The notes under the pieces were generated by a model that was given only the letters and a program-made list of their open reading frames with translations, was not told the DNA's origin and did not search any database. The position numbers and the translations under genes are program-made. From contig NZ_BMWC01000018.1 in assembly GCF_014651035.1 (NCBI RefSeq), positions 1 through 64,000 of the forward strand: a DNA stretch of 64,000 nucleotides, written 5' to 3'. Positions 41,709-50,480 of this stretch are shown here, piece by piece. Position 1 is the first letter of the stretch. Each line of letters starts with the position of its first letter. The stretch comes from Streptomyces lomondensis (GTDB lineage Bacteria > Actinomycetota > Actinomycetes > Streptomycetales > Streptomycetaceae).

Positions 41709-42953
41709 ATGGACACCCACGAGAGCACGTTTCCGCTGATCATCTCCGTGGACGACCACACGGTGGAGCCCGCGACCGTCTGGCAGGACCGGCTTCCGGA
41801 GAAGTACCGGGGCGCCGGACCCCGGATCGTCCGTGCGCCCGTGAAGGAGATGACCTTCCTCGGCGGGCGCTTCAAGCCGGTCATGGGCGGCCCCGGCGAC
41901 GACGGTCCCGTCGGCGACTGGTGGGTCTACGAGGAACTCCGCCGGCCCCTCACCCGCCTCGACACCGCCGTCGGGTACGACAGGGACGAGATCCGGCTGG
42001 AGGTGATCACCTACGAGCAGATGCGGCCCGGGTCCTACGACGTCACCGCACGGCTCGCCGACATGGACGTCAACCACGTCCAGTCCGCCCTGTGCTTCCC
42101 GACCTTCCCGCGCTTCTGCGGCCAGACCTTCACCGAGGCGAAGGACCACGACCTCGGCCTGCTCTGCGTGCGCGCCTACAACGACTGGATGGTGGAGGAG
42201 TGGTGCGGCCCCGACGCGCGGGGCCGGCTCATCCCGCTCACCCTCATCCCCCTGTGGGACGCCGAGCTGGCGGCGGCGGAGGTCCGGCGCAACGCCGCAC
42301 GCGGCGTCCGCGCCGTCGCCTTCTCCGAGATACCGCCCTACCTCGGACTCCCCTCCGTCCACACCGACGACTGGGACCCCTTCCTCGCCGCGTGCGACGA
42401 GACCGGCACGGTCGTCGCCATGCACATCGGCTCCTCCAGCCGGATGCCCTCCACCTCCGCCGACGCCCCGCCCGCCGTCGGCTCCACCATCACCTACGCC
42501 AACTGCTGCTTCTCGATGGTCGACTGGCTGATGAGCGGCAAGTTCGAGCAGTTCCCCAACCTCAAGGTGATGTACGCCGAGGGGCAGATCGGCTGGATCC
42601 CCTACATCCTGGAGCGGGCCGACGTGGTGTGGGAGGAGAACCGGGGCTGGGGCGGCGTCGCCGACAAGGTGCACCGGCCGCCGTCGGAGCTCTTCGCCGA
42701 GCACGTCTACGGCTGCTTCTTCGACGACGCCTTCGGTCTGCGCAACCTCGACTCCATAGGCGTCGGCAACGTCCTCTACGAGACCGACTACCCCCACTCC
42801 GACAGCACCTGGCCCAAGTCCCGCGAGGTCGGCGAGGCGCAGATGGGGCACCTGGAGCCGGACGTCGTGGAACGGATCGTGCGGGGCAACGCGATCGAGC
42901 TGCTCGGGCTGACGGACGAGGGGCTGTGGCCGGGCGGCGGCGGTGCGCGGTGA
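41709..42953 (+). CDS. Amidohydrolase-2 family metal hydrolase
   Basis: A 414-residue TIM-barrel amidohydrolase related to decarboxylases and hydrolases of the ACMSD type. ISVDDHTVEPATVW provides the N-terminal metal segment (DxH variant), VAMHIGSSS a metal His, and YETDYPHSDSTWPKS the C-terminal catalytic Asp/His motif. GTG 41700 would add three residues. Such proteins recur in gene sets for lipid or aromatic degradation together with LLM oxidoreductases, exactly the gene that follows (GTGA overlap). First gene of a three-gene operon behind the operator at 41672. Confidence 0.85.
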   Translation: MDTHESTFPLIISVDDHTVEPATVWQDRLPEKYRGAGPRIVRAPVKEMTFLGGRFKPVMGGPGDDGPVGDWWVYEELRRPLTRLDTAVGYDRDEIRLEVITYEQMRPGSYDVTARLADMDVNHVQSALCFPTFPRFCGQTFTEAKDHDLGLLCVRAYNDWMVEEWCGPDARGRLIPLTLIPLWDAELAAAEVRRNAARGVRAVAFSEIPPYLGLPSVHTDDWDPFLAACDETGTVVAMHIGSSSRMPSTSADAPPAVGSTITYANCCFSMVDWLMSGKFEQFPNLKVMYAEGQIGWIPYILERADVVWEENRGWGGVADKVHRPPSELFAEHVYGCFFDDAFGLRNLDSIGVGNVLYETDYPHSDSTWPKSREVGEAQMGHLEPDVVERIVRGNAIELLGLTDEGLWPGGGGAR

Positions 42954-43870
42954 GCCTGCTGTACGGGATGCAGCTTCCCGTCCAGTCGCAGAGCACGATC
43001 TACGCCGAGCCCTGGGAGGCGGCAGCGGGCCCGGAGGACCTCCTGGAGATCGCCCGCGCCGCCGACCGGGCCGGCTTCGCCTACCTGGCGAGCTGCGACC
43101 ACGTCGGCATCCCGCGCCGGCTGGCCGCCGCGATGAGCACGGTCTGGTACGACCCCGTCGCCACCCTCTCCTTCCTCGCCGCCGCCACCGCACGCGTCCG
43201 GCTGCTCAGCCACGTCGCGGTCGTCGGGCTGCGGCACCCCCTGCTCACCGCCAAGCAGTACGCCACCCTCGACCATCTCAGCGGCGGCCGGCTGGTCCTC
43301 GGGGTCGGCGCCGGGCACGTCCAGGAGGAGTTCGAAGCCCTGGGCGTGGACTTCCGGCAGCGCGGGCCCGTGCTCGACGAATGCCTCGACGCCCTGCGCG
43401 CCGCCCTCGGACCCGACGAGTTCCCCGAGCACCACGGCAAGCTGTACGACTTCGAGGGGCTCGGGCAGCGCCCCCGCCCGGCGCAGGACCGCGTCCCCCT
43501 GTGGGTCGGCGGCTCCTCGCCCGCCGCCGTACGACGGGCCGCCCTCAAGGGCGACGGCTGGCTGCCGCAGGGGGATCCGAGGGACCGGCTGCCCGCGCAG
43601 ATCGCACGGATCCGGGAGCTGCGCGAGCAGGCCGGTGTGCGGGGCGCGTTCACCGTGGGCGCCATCACCGAGCCCCTGTACGTCGGCTCCCCCGGCTGGG
43701 ACGTGGGCCGCCGGACCCTCACCGGCCGGCCCCGGGAGCTCGCCGAGTCGCTGCGGGCCTACCGGGGGATGGGCGTGCACCAGATCCAGGTGCGCTTCCG
43801 CAGCCGGAGCCGCACCGAACTCACCGATCAGATCGCGGCGTTCGGCGCCGAGGTCGCCCCTCAGCTGTGA
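42950..43870 (+). CDS. LLM-class F420-dependent oxidoreductase
   Basis: A 306-residue luciferase-like TIM-barrel protein. The characteristic segments are AADRAGFAYLASCDHVG, YDPVATLSFLAAATARVRL, TLDHLSGGRLVLGVGAGHVQEEFEALG and PLWVGGSSPAAVRRAAL. Most such streptomycete proteins use reduced F420, though FMN cannot be ruled out. Start overlaps the amidohydrolase stop; end is eight bases from the SDR gene, so the three are one transcription unit. Confidence 0.87.
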   Translation: MSLLYGMQLPVQSQSTIYAEPWEAAAGPEDLLEIARAADRAGFAYLASCDHVGIPRRLAAAMSTVWYDPVATLSFLAAATARVRLLSHVAVVGLRHPLLTAKQYATLDHLSGGRLVLGVGAGHVQEEFEALGVDFRQRGPVLDECLDALRAALGPDEFPEHHGKLYDFEGLGQRPRPAQDRVPLWVGGSSPAAVRRAALKGDGWLPQGDPRDRLPAQIARIRELREQAGVRGAFTVGAITEPLYVGSPGWDVGRRTLTGRPRELAESLRAYRGMGVHQIQVRFRSRSRTELTDQIAAFGAEVAPQL

Positions 43871-43878
43871 GGAGAGCC

Positions 43879-44649
43879 ATGGGCAAGCTCGACGGACGGG
43901 TCGTGATCGTCACCGGCGCCGCACGCGGCCAGGGCGAGCAGGAGGCCCGGCTGTTCGCGGCCGAGGGCGCCCGGGTGGTCGTCGCCGACGTCCTGGACGA
44001 CCAGGGCGAGGCCCTCGCGAAGGAGATCGGCGCGCGGTACGTCCATCTCGACGTCGGCCGGGAGGACGACTGGCAGAGCGCTGTCGCCGCCGCGAAGGAC
44101 GCCTACGGCCATGTCGACGGGCTCGTCAACAACGCCGGCATCCTGCGCTTCAACTCCCTGCTCGACACGCCCCTTGACGAGTTCATGCGGGTCGTCCAGA
44201 TCAACCAGGTGGGCTGCTTCCTGGGCATCCGCGCGGTCGCCCCGGAGATGGCCGACGGCGGGACGATCGTCAACACCTCCTCGTACACCGGCCTGACCGG
44301 GATGGCGGCGGTGGGCGCCTACGCGGCGACCAAGCACGCCGTGCTCGGGCTGACCCGGGTCGCCGCGCTGGAGCTGGCCGGGCGGGGGATACGCGTGAAC
44401 GCCGTCTGCCCCGGGGCCATCGACACGGCGATGTCCAACCCGTCCCGGCTCGACCCGGACGCCGATCCGGAGGAGGCCGCGAAGGGCCTGGACCGGCTGT
44501 ACCGCAAGCTCGTGCCGCTGGGGCGGGTCGGGCAGCCGGAGGAGGTGGCGAGGCTCGCGCTGTTCCTGACGTCGGAGGACTCGTCGTACATCACGGGGCA
44601 GCCGTTCGTGATCGACGGGGGGTGGCTGGCGGGCGTCAGCGTGATCTGA
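43879..44649 (+). CDS. SDR oxidoreductase, 3-alpha/20-beta-hydroxysteroid dehydrogenase-like
   Basis: A 256-residue classical SDR: TGAARGQGEQEARL near the start, ADVLDDQGEALA (Asp choosing NAD), NNAGILRF, and catalytic Ser-Tyr-Lys in NTSSYTGLTG and YAATKHAVLGL. The wording resembles the 3-alpha,20-beta-hydroxysteroid dehydrogenase of streptomycetes (VVLADVLDEEG in that enzyme), so a cyclic secondary alcohol is a reasonable substrate class. GGAGAG precedes ATG 43879. A palindromic operator overlaps its stop codon. Confidence 0.87.
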   Translation: MGKLDGRVVIVTGAARGQGEQEARLFAAEGARVVVADVLDDQGEALAKEIGARYVHLDVGREDDWQSAVAAAKDAYGHVDGLVNNAGILRFNSLLDTPLDEFMRVVQINQVGCFLGIRAVAPEMADGGTIVNTSSYTGLTGMAAVGAYAATKHAVLGLTRVAALELAGRGIRVNAVCPGAIDTAMSNPSRLDPDADPEEAAKGLDRLYRKLVPLGRVGQPEEVARLALFLTSEDSSYITGQPFVIDGGWLAGVSVI

Positions 44650-44661
44650 CGCCTCATCAGC
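44645..44661. promoter_or_regulatory. 17-bp palindromic operator overlapping a stop codon
   Basis: TCTGACG-CCT-CATCAGC. The TGA of the SDR gene (44647-44649) lies inside it. It forms a pair, 60 bp apart, with 44705-44721. Confidence 0.7.
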
Positions 44662-44704
44662 TATTGACGCTCATGAGGGCCGGTGGAACAGTCGGAGCCA
44701 TAAA

Positions 44705-44721
44705 TCTGACGCAGCGTCAGA
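44705..44721. promoter_or_regulatory. 17-bp palindromic operator, perfect copy
   Basis: TCTGACG-CAG-CGTCAGA, perfect palindrome, 25 bases before the TTG start of the next LLM oxidoreductase. Confidence 0.87.
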
Positions 44722-44746
44722 TGCGACCGTGGGGCGGTGAACCTCC

Positions 44747-45865
44747 TTGGAATTCGGCATCTTCGTACAGGGATACGTCGGCAAACGGGCCGAGACCGAC
44801 CCGCTCGCCGAGCACAAGGCGCTGATGGAGGAGACCGAGTACGTCATCCAGGCGGACAGGTCGGGCTTCAAGTACGCCTGGGCCTCCGAGCACCACTTCC
44901 TGGACGAGTACTCGCACCTGTCCGCCAACGACGTCTTCCTCGGGTACCTGGCCCACGCCACCGAGCGGATCCATCTGGGCTCGGGGATCTTCAACCCGCT
45001 CGCCCCGGTCAACCACCCCGTGAAGGTCGCCGAGAAGGTGGCCATGCTCGACCATCTCAGCGAGGGGCGGTTCGAGTTCGGCAGCGGGCGGGGGGCCGGG
45101 TCGCACGAGATCCTGGGCTTCATGCCGGGGGTGACCGACATGAACCACACCAAGGAGATCTGGGAAGAGACCATCGCCGAGTTCCCCAAGATGTGGCTCC
45201 AGGACGAGTACCAGGGCTTCCAGGGCAAGCACTGGTCGCTGCCGCCGCGGAAGGTCCTGCCGAAGCCGTACGGTCCGGCGCACCCGGCCATGTGGTACGC
45301 GGCCGGGTCGCCCCCGTCGTACGCCATGGCCGCGCGGAAGGGGCTCGGGGTGCTCGGCTTCAGCGTGCAGAAGGTCTCCGACATGGAGTGGGTGCTGGAG
45401 CAGTACAAGACGGCGATCGTGGACGCGGAGCCGGTCGGGGACTTCGTCAACGACAACGTGATGGTGACGACGACGGCGATCTGCGCGCCGACGCACGAGG
45501 AGGCGGTGCGGATCGCGGCGAGCGGGGGGCTGCACTATCTGCCCTCGCTGGTGTTCCGGTACCACGACACGTTTCCTCGGCCCGAGGGGTTTCCGGTGTG
45601 GCCGGAGACGCTGCCGGAGTACACGGAGGAGTTCGTGGAGGTGCTCATCGAGGAGGAGCTGCTGATCTGCGGGGATCCCGATGAGGTGCTGCGGCAGTGC
45701 GAGCGGTGGGAGCGGGCCGGGGCGGATCAGTTGAGTTTCGGGTTGCCGGTGGGGGTGCCGAAGGAGGAGACGTTGCAGACGATTCGGCTGGTCGGGGAGT
45801 ACGTGATTCCGAAGATCGATACGGATCCTGTGCATCGGACTTCGCGGTTCCGGCAGGGGGTCTGA
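44747..45865 (+). CDS. LLM-class flavin/F420-dependent oxidoreductase
   Basis: A 372-residue luciferase-like oxidoreductase: MEFGIFVQGYVGKR, GFKYAWASEHHFLDEYSHL, ERIHLGSGIFNPLAPVNHP, MLDHLSEGRFEFGSGRGAGS. This is the longer bacterial-luciferase-like subgroup, which may use FMN as well as F420. The start must be TTG 44747: an in-frame TGA stands nine bases upstream (44738-44740) and the first residues already match the family. No good Shine-Dalgarno sequence is visible. Under operator 44705. Confidence 0.87.
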   Translation: MEFGIFVQGYVGKRAETDPLAEHKALMEETEYVIQADRSGFKYAWASEHHFLDEYSHLSANDVFLGYLAHATERIHLGSGIFNPLAPVNHPVKVAEKVAMLDHLSEGRFEFGSGRGAGSHEILGFMPGVTDMNHTKEIWEETIAEFPKMWLQDEYQGFQGKHWSLPPRKVLPKPYGPAHPAMWYAAGSPPSYAMAARKGLGVLGFSVQKVSDMEWVLEQYKTAIVDAEPVGDFVNDNVMVTTTAICAPTHEEAVRIAASGGLHYLPSLVFRYHDTFPRPEGFPVWPETLPEYTEEFVEVLIEEELLICGDPDEVLRQCERWERAGADQLSFGLPVGVPKEETLQTIRLVGEYVIPKIDTDPVHRTSRFRQGV

Positions 45866-45901
45866 GCTTCGTTGGCGAGTGCGGGTGTGTGGGGGGTTGT
45901 T

Positions 45902-45923
45902 CGCGCAGTTCCCCGCGCCCCTG
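45902..45923. repeat. Dispersed repeat, copy 2
   Basis: Identical 22 bases to 2484-2505, again in a gap between two co-directional genes of the catabolic set. Confidence 0.6.
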
Positions 45924-45960
45924 GGTAGCACGTCCCACCGCACATCAGGAGGTAAGCACC

Positions 45961-47691
45961 GTGCTCGATCACGTCATCAAGGGCGCGTCACTCGTGGACG
46001 GAACAGGTGCGCCCGCCCGCACCGCCGATGTCGGCATACGTGACGGTCGCATTGCCGCTGTCGGGCAGATCGACGAACCGGCGCGTACCAGTGAGGACGC
46101 CCGCGGGCTAGTCCTCACCCCCGGGTTCGTCGACCCGCACACCCACTACGACGCCCAGCTCTTCTGGGATCCGTACGCCACGCCCTCGCTCAACCACGGG
46201 GTCACCACCGTCGCCGGTGGGAACTGCGGATTCACGCTGGCGCCGCTGCATCCCGACCGTCCCGAGGACGCCGACTACACGCGGCGGATGATGTCCAAGG
46301 TCGAGGGGATGGCGCTGGTGGCGTTGGAGGAGGGGGCGCCCTGGAACTGGCATTCCTTCGGGGAGTATCTGGACGCCCTGGAGGGGCGGATCGCGGTCAA
46401 CGCCGGGTTCATGGTGGGGCACTGCGCGCTGCGGCGGTATGTGATGGGGCCGGAGGCCGTGGGCGGGCAGCCGAGTCAGGAGCAGCTCGCCGCCATGGTG
46501 CGGTTGCTGCGGGAGGCCATGGACGCCGGGGCCTGGGGGCTGTCCACCACCCAGTCGACCAGCCACTCCGACGGGGACGGCAGGCCCGTGGCGTCCCGGC
46601 ATGCCCAGCCGGCCGAGCTGCTCGCGCTGTCGCGGGCCGTCGGGGAGCACGAGGGCACGCAGATCGAGGCGATCGTCGCGGGCTGTCTCGACCAGTTCAG
46701 CGACGCGGAGATCGACCTGTTCGTGGAGATGAGCGCGGCGGCGGGCCGGCCGCTGAACTGGAACGTGCTGACCATCGACGCGGCGGTGCCCGAGCGGGTG
46801 CCCCGGCAGCTCCTCGCGAGCGAGCAGGCGCGGAAGGCGGGCGGCAGGGTCGTCGCCCTCACCATGCCGATCCTCACGCCCATGAACATGTCGCTGGGCA
46901 CCTTCTGCGCGCTGAACCTCATCCCCGGGTGGGGGCCGATCCTCGGGCTGCCCGTGCCCGAGCGGATCGAGAAGCTGCGGGACCCGGACGTCCGGGCCGA
47001 GATGCTGACGCGGGCGAACTCCAAGGAGGCCGGCGTCTTCCGGCGGCTCGCGAACTTCGGGCGGTACGTCATCGGGGACACCTACAGCGAGGCGAACGCC
47101 GGGCTGACCGGCCGCGTGGTGCGGGACATCGCCGAGGAGCGCGGCCAGGAGCCGTTCGCGTGCCTGGTGGACATCTGCGCCAACGACGAGCTGCGTACGG
47201 TGCTGTGGCCGATGCCGCCCGACAACGACCCGGCGTCCTGGGCGCTGCGGGCGGAGACCTGGCAGCACGAGGACGTGCTGCTCGGCGGGTCCGACGCGGG
47301 CGCGCACCTGGACCGGATGTGCGGGGCGCCGTACACCACCCGGTTTCTCGGGGACTGTCTGCGCGGCCGGAAACTGGTCGGTCTGGAGCAGGCCGTGAAG
47401 ATGCTGACCGACGATCCGGCCCGGCTCTTCGGGCTGCGGGAGCGGGGGCAGGTCCGGGAGGGCTGGCATGCCGACCTCGTCCTGTTCGACCCGGAGCGGA
47501 TCGACGCGGGCCCGGCCACCCTGGTGCACGACCTGCCGGGGGACAGCCCGCGGCTGGACTCCCGGGCGCTCGGCGTGAAGGCCGTGTGGGTCAACGGGGT
47601 CGAGGCGATCCGGGACGACGTGGTGACCGGTGCCGTGCCGGGCCGGGTGCTGCGCTCGGGGCGGGACACGGAGACGGTGAGCACCAGGTGA
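45961..47691 (+). CDS. N-acyl-D-amino-acid deacylase-like amidohydrolase
   Basis: A 576-residue urease-superfamily amidohydrolase of the D-aminoacylase type: TPGFVDPHTHYDAQLFWDP holds the HxH metal motif, TTVAGGNCGFTLAPL the metal-bridging Cys of this family, GGSDAGAHLDRM the catalytic Asp, and REGWHADLVLFDP the C-terminal strand. GTG 45961 follows AGGAGGT. No operator immediately upstream; may be transcribed from 44705 through the 95-base gap. Actual substrate in this gene set is unknown; members of lipid-degrading clusters are often mis-named deacylases. Confidence 0.83.
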   Translation: MLDHVIKGASLVDGTGAPARTADVGIRDGRIAAVGQIDEPARTSEDARGLVLTPGFVDPHTHYDAQLFWDPYATPSLNHGVTTVAGGNCGFTLAPLHPDRPEDADYTRRMMSKVEGMALVALEEGAPWNWHSFGEYLDALEGRIAVNAGFMVGHCALRRYVMGPEAVGGQPSQEQLAAMVRLLREAMDAGAWGLSTTQSTSHSDGDGRPVASRHAQPAELLALSRAVGEHEGTQIEAIVAGCLDQFSDAEIDLFVEMSAAAGRPLNWNVLTIDAAVPERVPRQLLASEQARKAGGRVVALTMPILTPMNMSLGTFCALNLIPGWGPILGLPVPERIEKLRDPDVRAEMLTRANSKEAGVFRRLANFGRYVIGDTYSEANAGLTGRVVRDIAEERGQEPFACLVDICANDELRTVLWPMPPDNDPASWALRAETWQHEDVLLGGSDAGAHLDRMCGAPYTTRFLGDCLRGRKLVGLEQAVKMLTDDPARLFGLRERGQVREGWHADLVLFDPERIDAGPATLVHDLPGDSPRLDSRALGVKAVWVNGVEAIRDDVVTGAVPGRVLRSGRDTETVSTR

Positions 47692-49139
47692 CGACAGGGC
47701 AGGCGCTGTTCGTCGGCGGCTCCTGGACGGAGCCGGACGGCGGGCACTACGAGGTGGTCGACCCGGCGACGGAGCAGACCGTCGGGTGGGCGCCGGAGGC
47801 CTCGCGGGATCAGGTGCTCGCGGCGTGCGCCGCGGCCCGCGAGGCCTTCGGGCCGTGGTCGCGCACGGCCCCCGAGGAGCGGGCGGCGATACTGGGCCGG
47901 GCCGCGGGCATCATCCGGGAGAACCTGGCGGCGTACGCGGAGCTGGCCCGGGCCGAGACCGGGGCGACCACGGCCACCGCGAGGGCCATGCAGGTCGGTG
48001 TCGCCGCCGCCCGCTTCCGGCGCTACGCGCGCGTGGAGCCCGCCGAGTGGGCGATCCCGCCGCAGATCAACGAGGCCGGGCCCATGGGGAGGGCGGGCGT
48101 GCTGGGCGCCCTGGCCGTCCGGCAGCCCGTCGGGGTCGTCACCTGCGTCACCTCGTACAACAACCCCTGGGCCAACCCGGCCGGCAAGATCGCCCCCGCC
48201 CTGGCGATGGGCAACACGGTGGTGGTGAAGCCGGCGCCGCAGGACCCGCTGTCGGTCTACCGGATGGCGGAGGCGCTTCAGGCGGCGGGTGTGCCGCCGG
48301 GCGTGGTGAACGTGGTGTCCGGCCGGTCGGCCGGGGTCGGCGAGGCGGCCGTCGCGGCGCCGGACGTCGACATGGTCAGCTTCACCGGCTCCACCGCGGT
48401 CGGGCAGCGCATCGCCGAGGTGTGCGGGCGCGGCATGAAACGCCAGTTGATGGAGCTGGGCGGGAAGGGCGCGGCGGTCGTCTTCGACGACGCCGACCTC
48501 GGCTCGGCCGTGGCCGGGATCGGCACCACCTTCTCCTTCTACAGCGGGCAGATCTGCACGGCACCCACACGGGTGCTGGCGCAGCGCGGAATCCACGACC
48601 GGCTGGTCGAACAACTGGCCGCCTACGCGGGCCGGTTGAAGGTCGGTGACCCGCGGGAACCGGACACGGTGGTCGGCCCGGTGATCTCGGCGGCGCACCG
48701 GGACCGGGTGGAGTCGTACGTCGAACTGGGCCGGAAGGAAGGCGCGGCGGTGGTGGCGGGCGGCGAGCGCCCGGACCTGCCGACCGGCTTCTACGTCGCC
48801 CCCACCCTCCTCGCCGACTGCACCAACGACATGCGCGTGGCCCGCGAGGAGATCTTCGGGCCGGTGGTGGTCGTCATCCCCTTCGAGGACGAGGAGGAGG
48901 GCCTCGCGCTCGCCAACGACACCGACTACGGCCTGATCGACTACGTCTGGTCCGGCGACGTCGCCCGCGCCTTCCGGGTGGCACGGCGGCTCCGGGCCGG
49001 CGGCGTCGGCATCAACACCGTGGGCCGCAACATGGAGGCCCCCTTCGGCGGCTTCAAGCAGAGCGGGGTCGGCCGGGACGTCGGCTCGTACGCGCTGCAC
49101 GCGTACAGCGAGGTGCAGGCGATCGTGTGGCCGGGGTGA
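47688..49139 (+). CDS. Aldehyde dehydrogenase
   Basis: A 483-residue NAD(P)-dependent aldehyde dehydrogenase: TSYNNPWANPAGKIAPALAM, FTGSTAVGQRIAE (nucleotide loop), MELGGKGAAVVF with the general-base Glu, and YSGQICTAPTRV with the nucleophilic Cys. GTG 47688 overlaps the amidohydrolase stop (GTGA). A natural partner for an alcohol dehydrogenase such as that at 3686. Confidence 0.9.
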   Translation: MTTGQALFVGGSWTEPDGGHYEVVDPATEQTVGWAPEASRDQVLAACAAAREAFGPWSRTAPEERAAILGRAAGIIRENLAAYAELARAETGATTATARAMQVGVAAARFRRYARVEPAEWAIPPQINEAGPMGRAGVLGALAVRQPVGVVTCVTSYNNPWANPAGKIAPALAMGNTVVVKPAPQDPLSVYRMAEALQAAGVPPGVVNVVSGRSAGVGEAAVAAPDVDMVSFTGSTAVGQRIAEVCGRGMKRQLMELGGKGAAVVFDDADLGSAVAGIGTTFSFYSGQICTAPTRVLAQRGIHDRLVEQLAAYAGRLKVGDPREPDTVVGPVISAAHRDRVESYVELGRKEGAAVVAGGERPDLPTGFYVAPTLLADCTNDMRVAREEIFGPVVVVIPFEDEEEGLALANDTDYGLIDYVWSGDVARAFRVARRLRAGGVGINTVGRNMEAPFGGFKQSGVGRDVGSYALHAYSEVQAIVWPG

Positions 49140-49142
49140 CCC

Positions 49143-49535
49143 TCAGTCCGCCAGGTCCACCCGCACCGTCAGCAGATCCGTCCCGAACGCCCGCACCCCC
49201 AGGCCGTTGACCCGGGGCAGCCGCCGCAGTCGCGCCACCGGGTCGTCGTCCGGCACGAGATGCGCGGTGCCCTCGTGCCACCGCCCCCGGATCCGCACCC
49301 GTACCCGCGGATCGGCCTTGATGTTGCGCACGTACTGGGACCGTTCGCCGAACTCCGACACCAGCCAGAAGGAGCCGCCGACGCGGCGGCCGCCCACCGG
49401 CGTCTGACGGGGCAGCCCGGAGACCCGTCCCCGGGTCTCCAGGACCGTCTGGAGCGGCAGGCGCCGCAGGAGCGGGTTGACGCGGCGCTGGAAGGCCGTC
49501 GTGGCGCGGAACCTCAGGTCGGTGAGGCGGGACAT
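49143..49535 (-). CDS. Short Ddn/nitroreductase-family split-barrel protein
   Basis: A 130-residue protein distantly matching the deazaflavin-dependent nitroreductase family: TRGRVSGLPRQTPVGGRRVG (compare STGARSGRARRTPL at 26982), then YVRNIKADPRVRVRIRGRWHEG. The F420 contacts are partly conserved, so F420 use is plausible. Convergent with the aldehyde dehydrogenase (four-base gap). Confidence 0.75.
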   Translation of the reverse strand: MSRLTDLRFRATTAFQRRVNPLLRRLPLQTVLETRGRVSGLPRQTPVGGRRVGGSFWLVSEFGERSQYVRNIKADPRVRVRIRGRWHEGTAHLVPDDDPVARLRRLPRVNGLGVRAFGTDLLTVRVDLAD

Positions 49536-49636
49536 CGTCTGCGGGACTCCTTCACACGAAGCTCTCACGGTTTCTGCAATGGTTCCTGCTTCAATGATGA
49601 TCCCTGAGGCGGCGGGACGGGAGCGGGTGGCCGGTG

Positions 49637-50473
49637 ATGCGGATAGTGACCTGGAACCTGTGGTGGCGCTTCGGCCCGTGGCAGGCCCGGCAGAAGGCGA
49701 TCCTCACGGCCCTGCGGGAGCTGCGCCCCGACGTCGTCGGCCTCCAGGAGGTGTGGGCCGCCGACGGCGAGAACCTCGCCGAGTGGCTCGCCGGTGAGCT
49801 GGGTCTGCACTGCGCCTGGGCCGCCTCGCACGCCCCGGAGCGCTGGCGGCGGCGGATCGACGACCCCACGGTCGACATAGGCAACGCCGTGCTCAGCAGG
49901 TGGCCGGTCGTCGACCAGGACGTGCTGCCGCTGCCCGCCCCGGCGGACACGGACGACGGCCGGCTGGCCCTCTACGCCCGCCTGGCCGGCCCCGGCCACG
50001 ACGTCCCCTTCTTCACCGCCCACTTCGCCTCCGCCCCGGACGCCTCGGCGGTCCGCTGCGGCCAGGCCACCGCGCTCGCCGGGTTCGTCGCCCGGCACCG
50101 GGGCGGCACCCCGTTCCCGCCGGTCGTCACCGGCGACCTCAACGCCTGGCCCGACTCCGACGAGGTCCGCCTCCTCGGCGGCTACAAGACCGCCCCCGCC
50201 GCCCCCGGCCAAGTGCTCCTGGACGCCTGGGAGTACGCCGACCCGGCCGCCCCCTCCGCCACCTGGGACGCCGCCAACCCGTACGTGGCGCCGACCCACG
50301 AGCCCAGCGTGCGCATCGACTACATCCACGTGGGCCCGCCCGGCCCCGACGGCCTCGGCCACGTCCGCTCCGTCCACCGCGCCTGCGCCGGCCCGGTCGA
50401 CGGCGTCTGGCCCTCCGACCACGCGGCGGTCGTGGCCGACCTGGCGGACGGGCCCGGCCCCGCCCGGGCCTGA
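49637..50473 (+). CDS. Endonuclease/exonuclease/phosphatase family protein
   Basis: A 278-residue DNase I-like hydrolase: MRIVTWNLWW, RPDVVGLQEVWA (metal Glu), TGDLNAWPDSDEV (Asp/Asn) and the terminal WPSDHAAVVADL (Asp-His). The family covers phosphodiesterases, sphingomyelinases and nucleases; the substrate cannot be assigned. It is intact, unlike the fragment at 14667. GTG 49634 is an alternative start one codon earlier. Confidence 0.85.
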   Translation: MRIVTWNLWWRFGPWQARQKAILTALRELRPDVVGLQEVWAADGENLAEWLAGELGLHCAWAASHAPERWRRRIDDPTVDIGNAVLSRWPVVDQDVLPLPAPADTDDGRLALYARLAGPGHDVPFFTAHFASAPDASAVRCGQATALAGFVARHRGGTPFPPVVTGDLNAWPDSDEVRLLGGYKTAPAAPGQVLLDAWEYADPAAPSATWDAANPYVAPTHEPSVRIDYIHVGPPGPDGLGHVRSVHRACAGPVDGVWPSDHAAVVADLADGPGPARA

Positions 50474-50480
50474 GGTCACC

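Noticed and set aside
489..45865. Calling the regulon a steroid (cholesterol) degradation cluster
   Set aside because: No KstD, HsaC/HsaD, KshA or Mce genes are present and the palindrome differs from the KstR and KstR2 motifs I know; only individual enzymes resemble steroid proteins.
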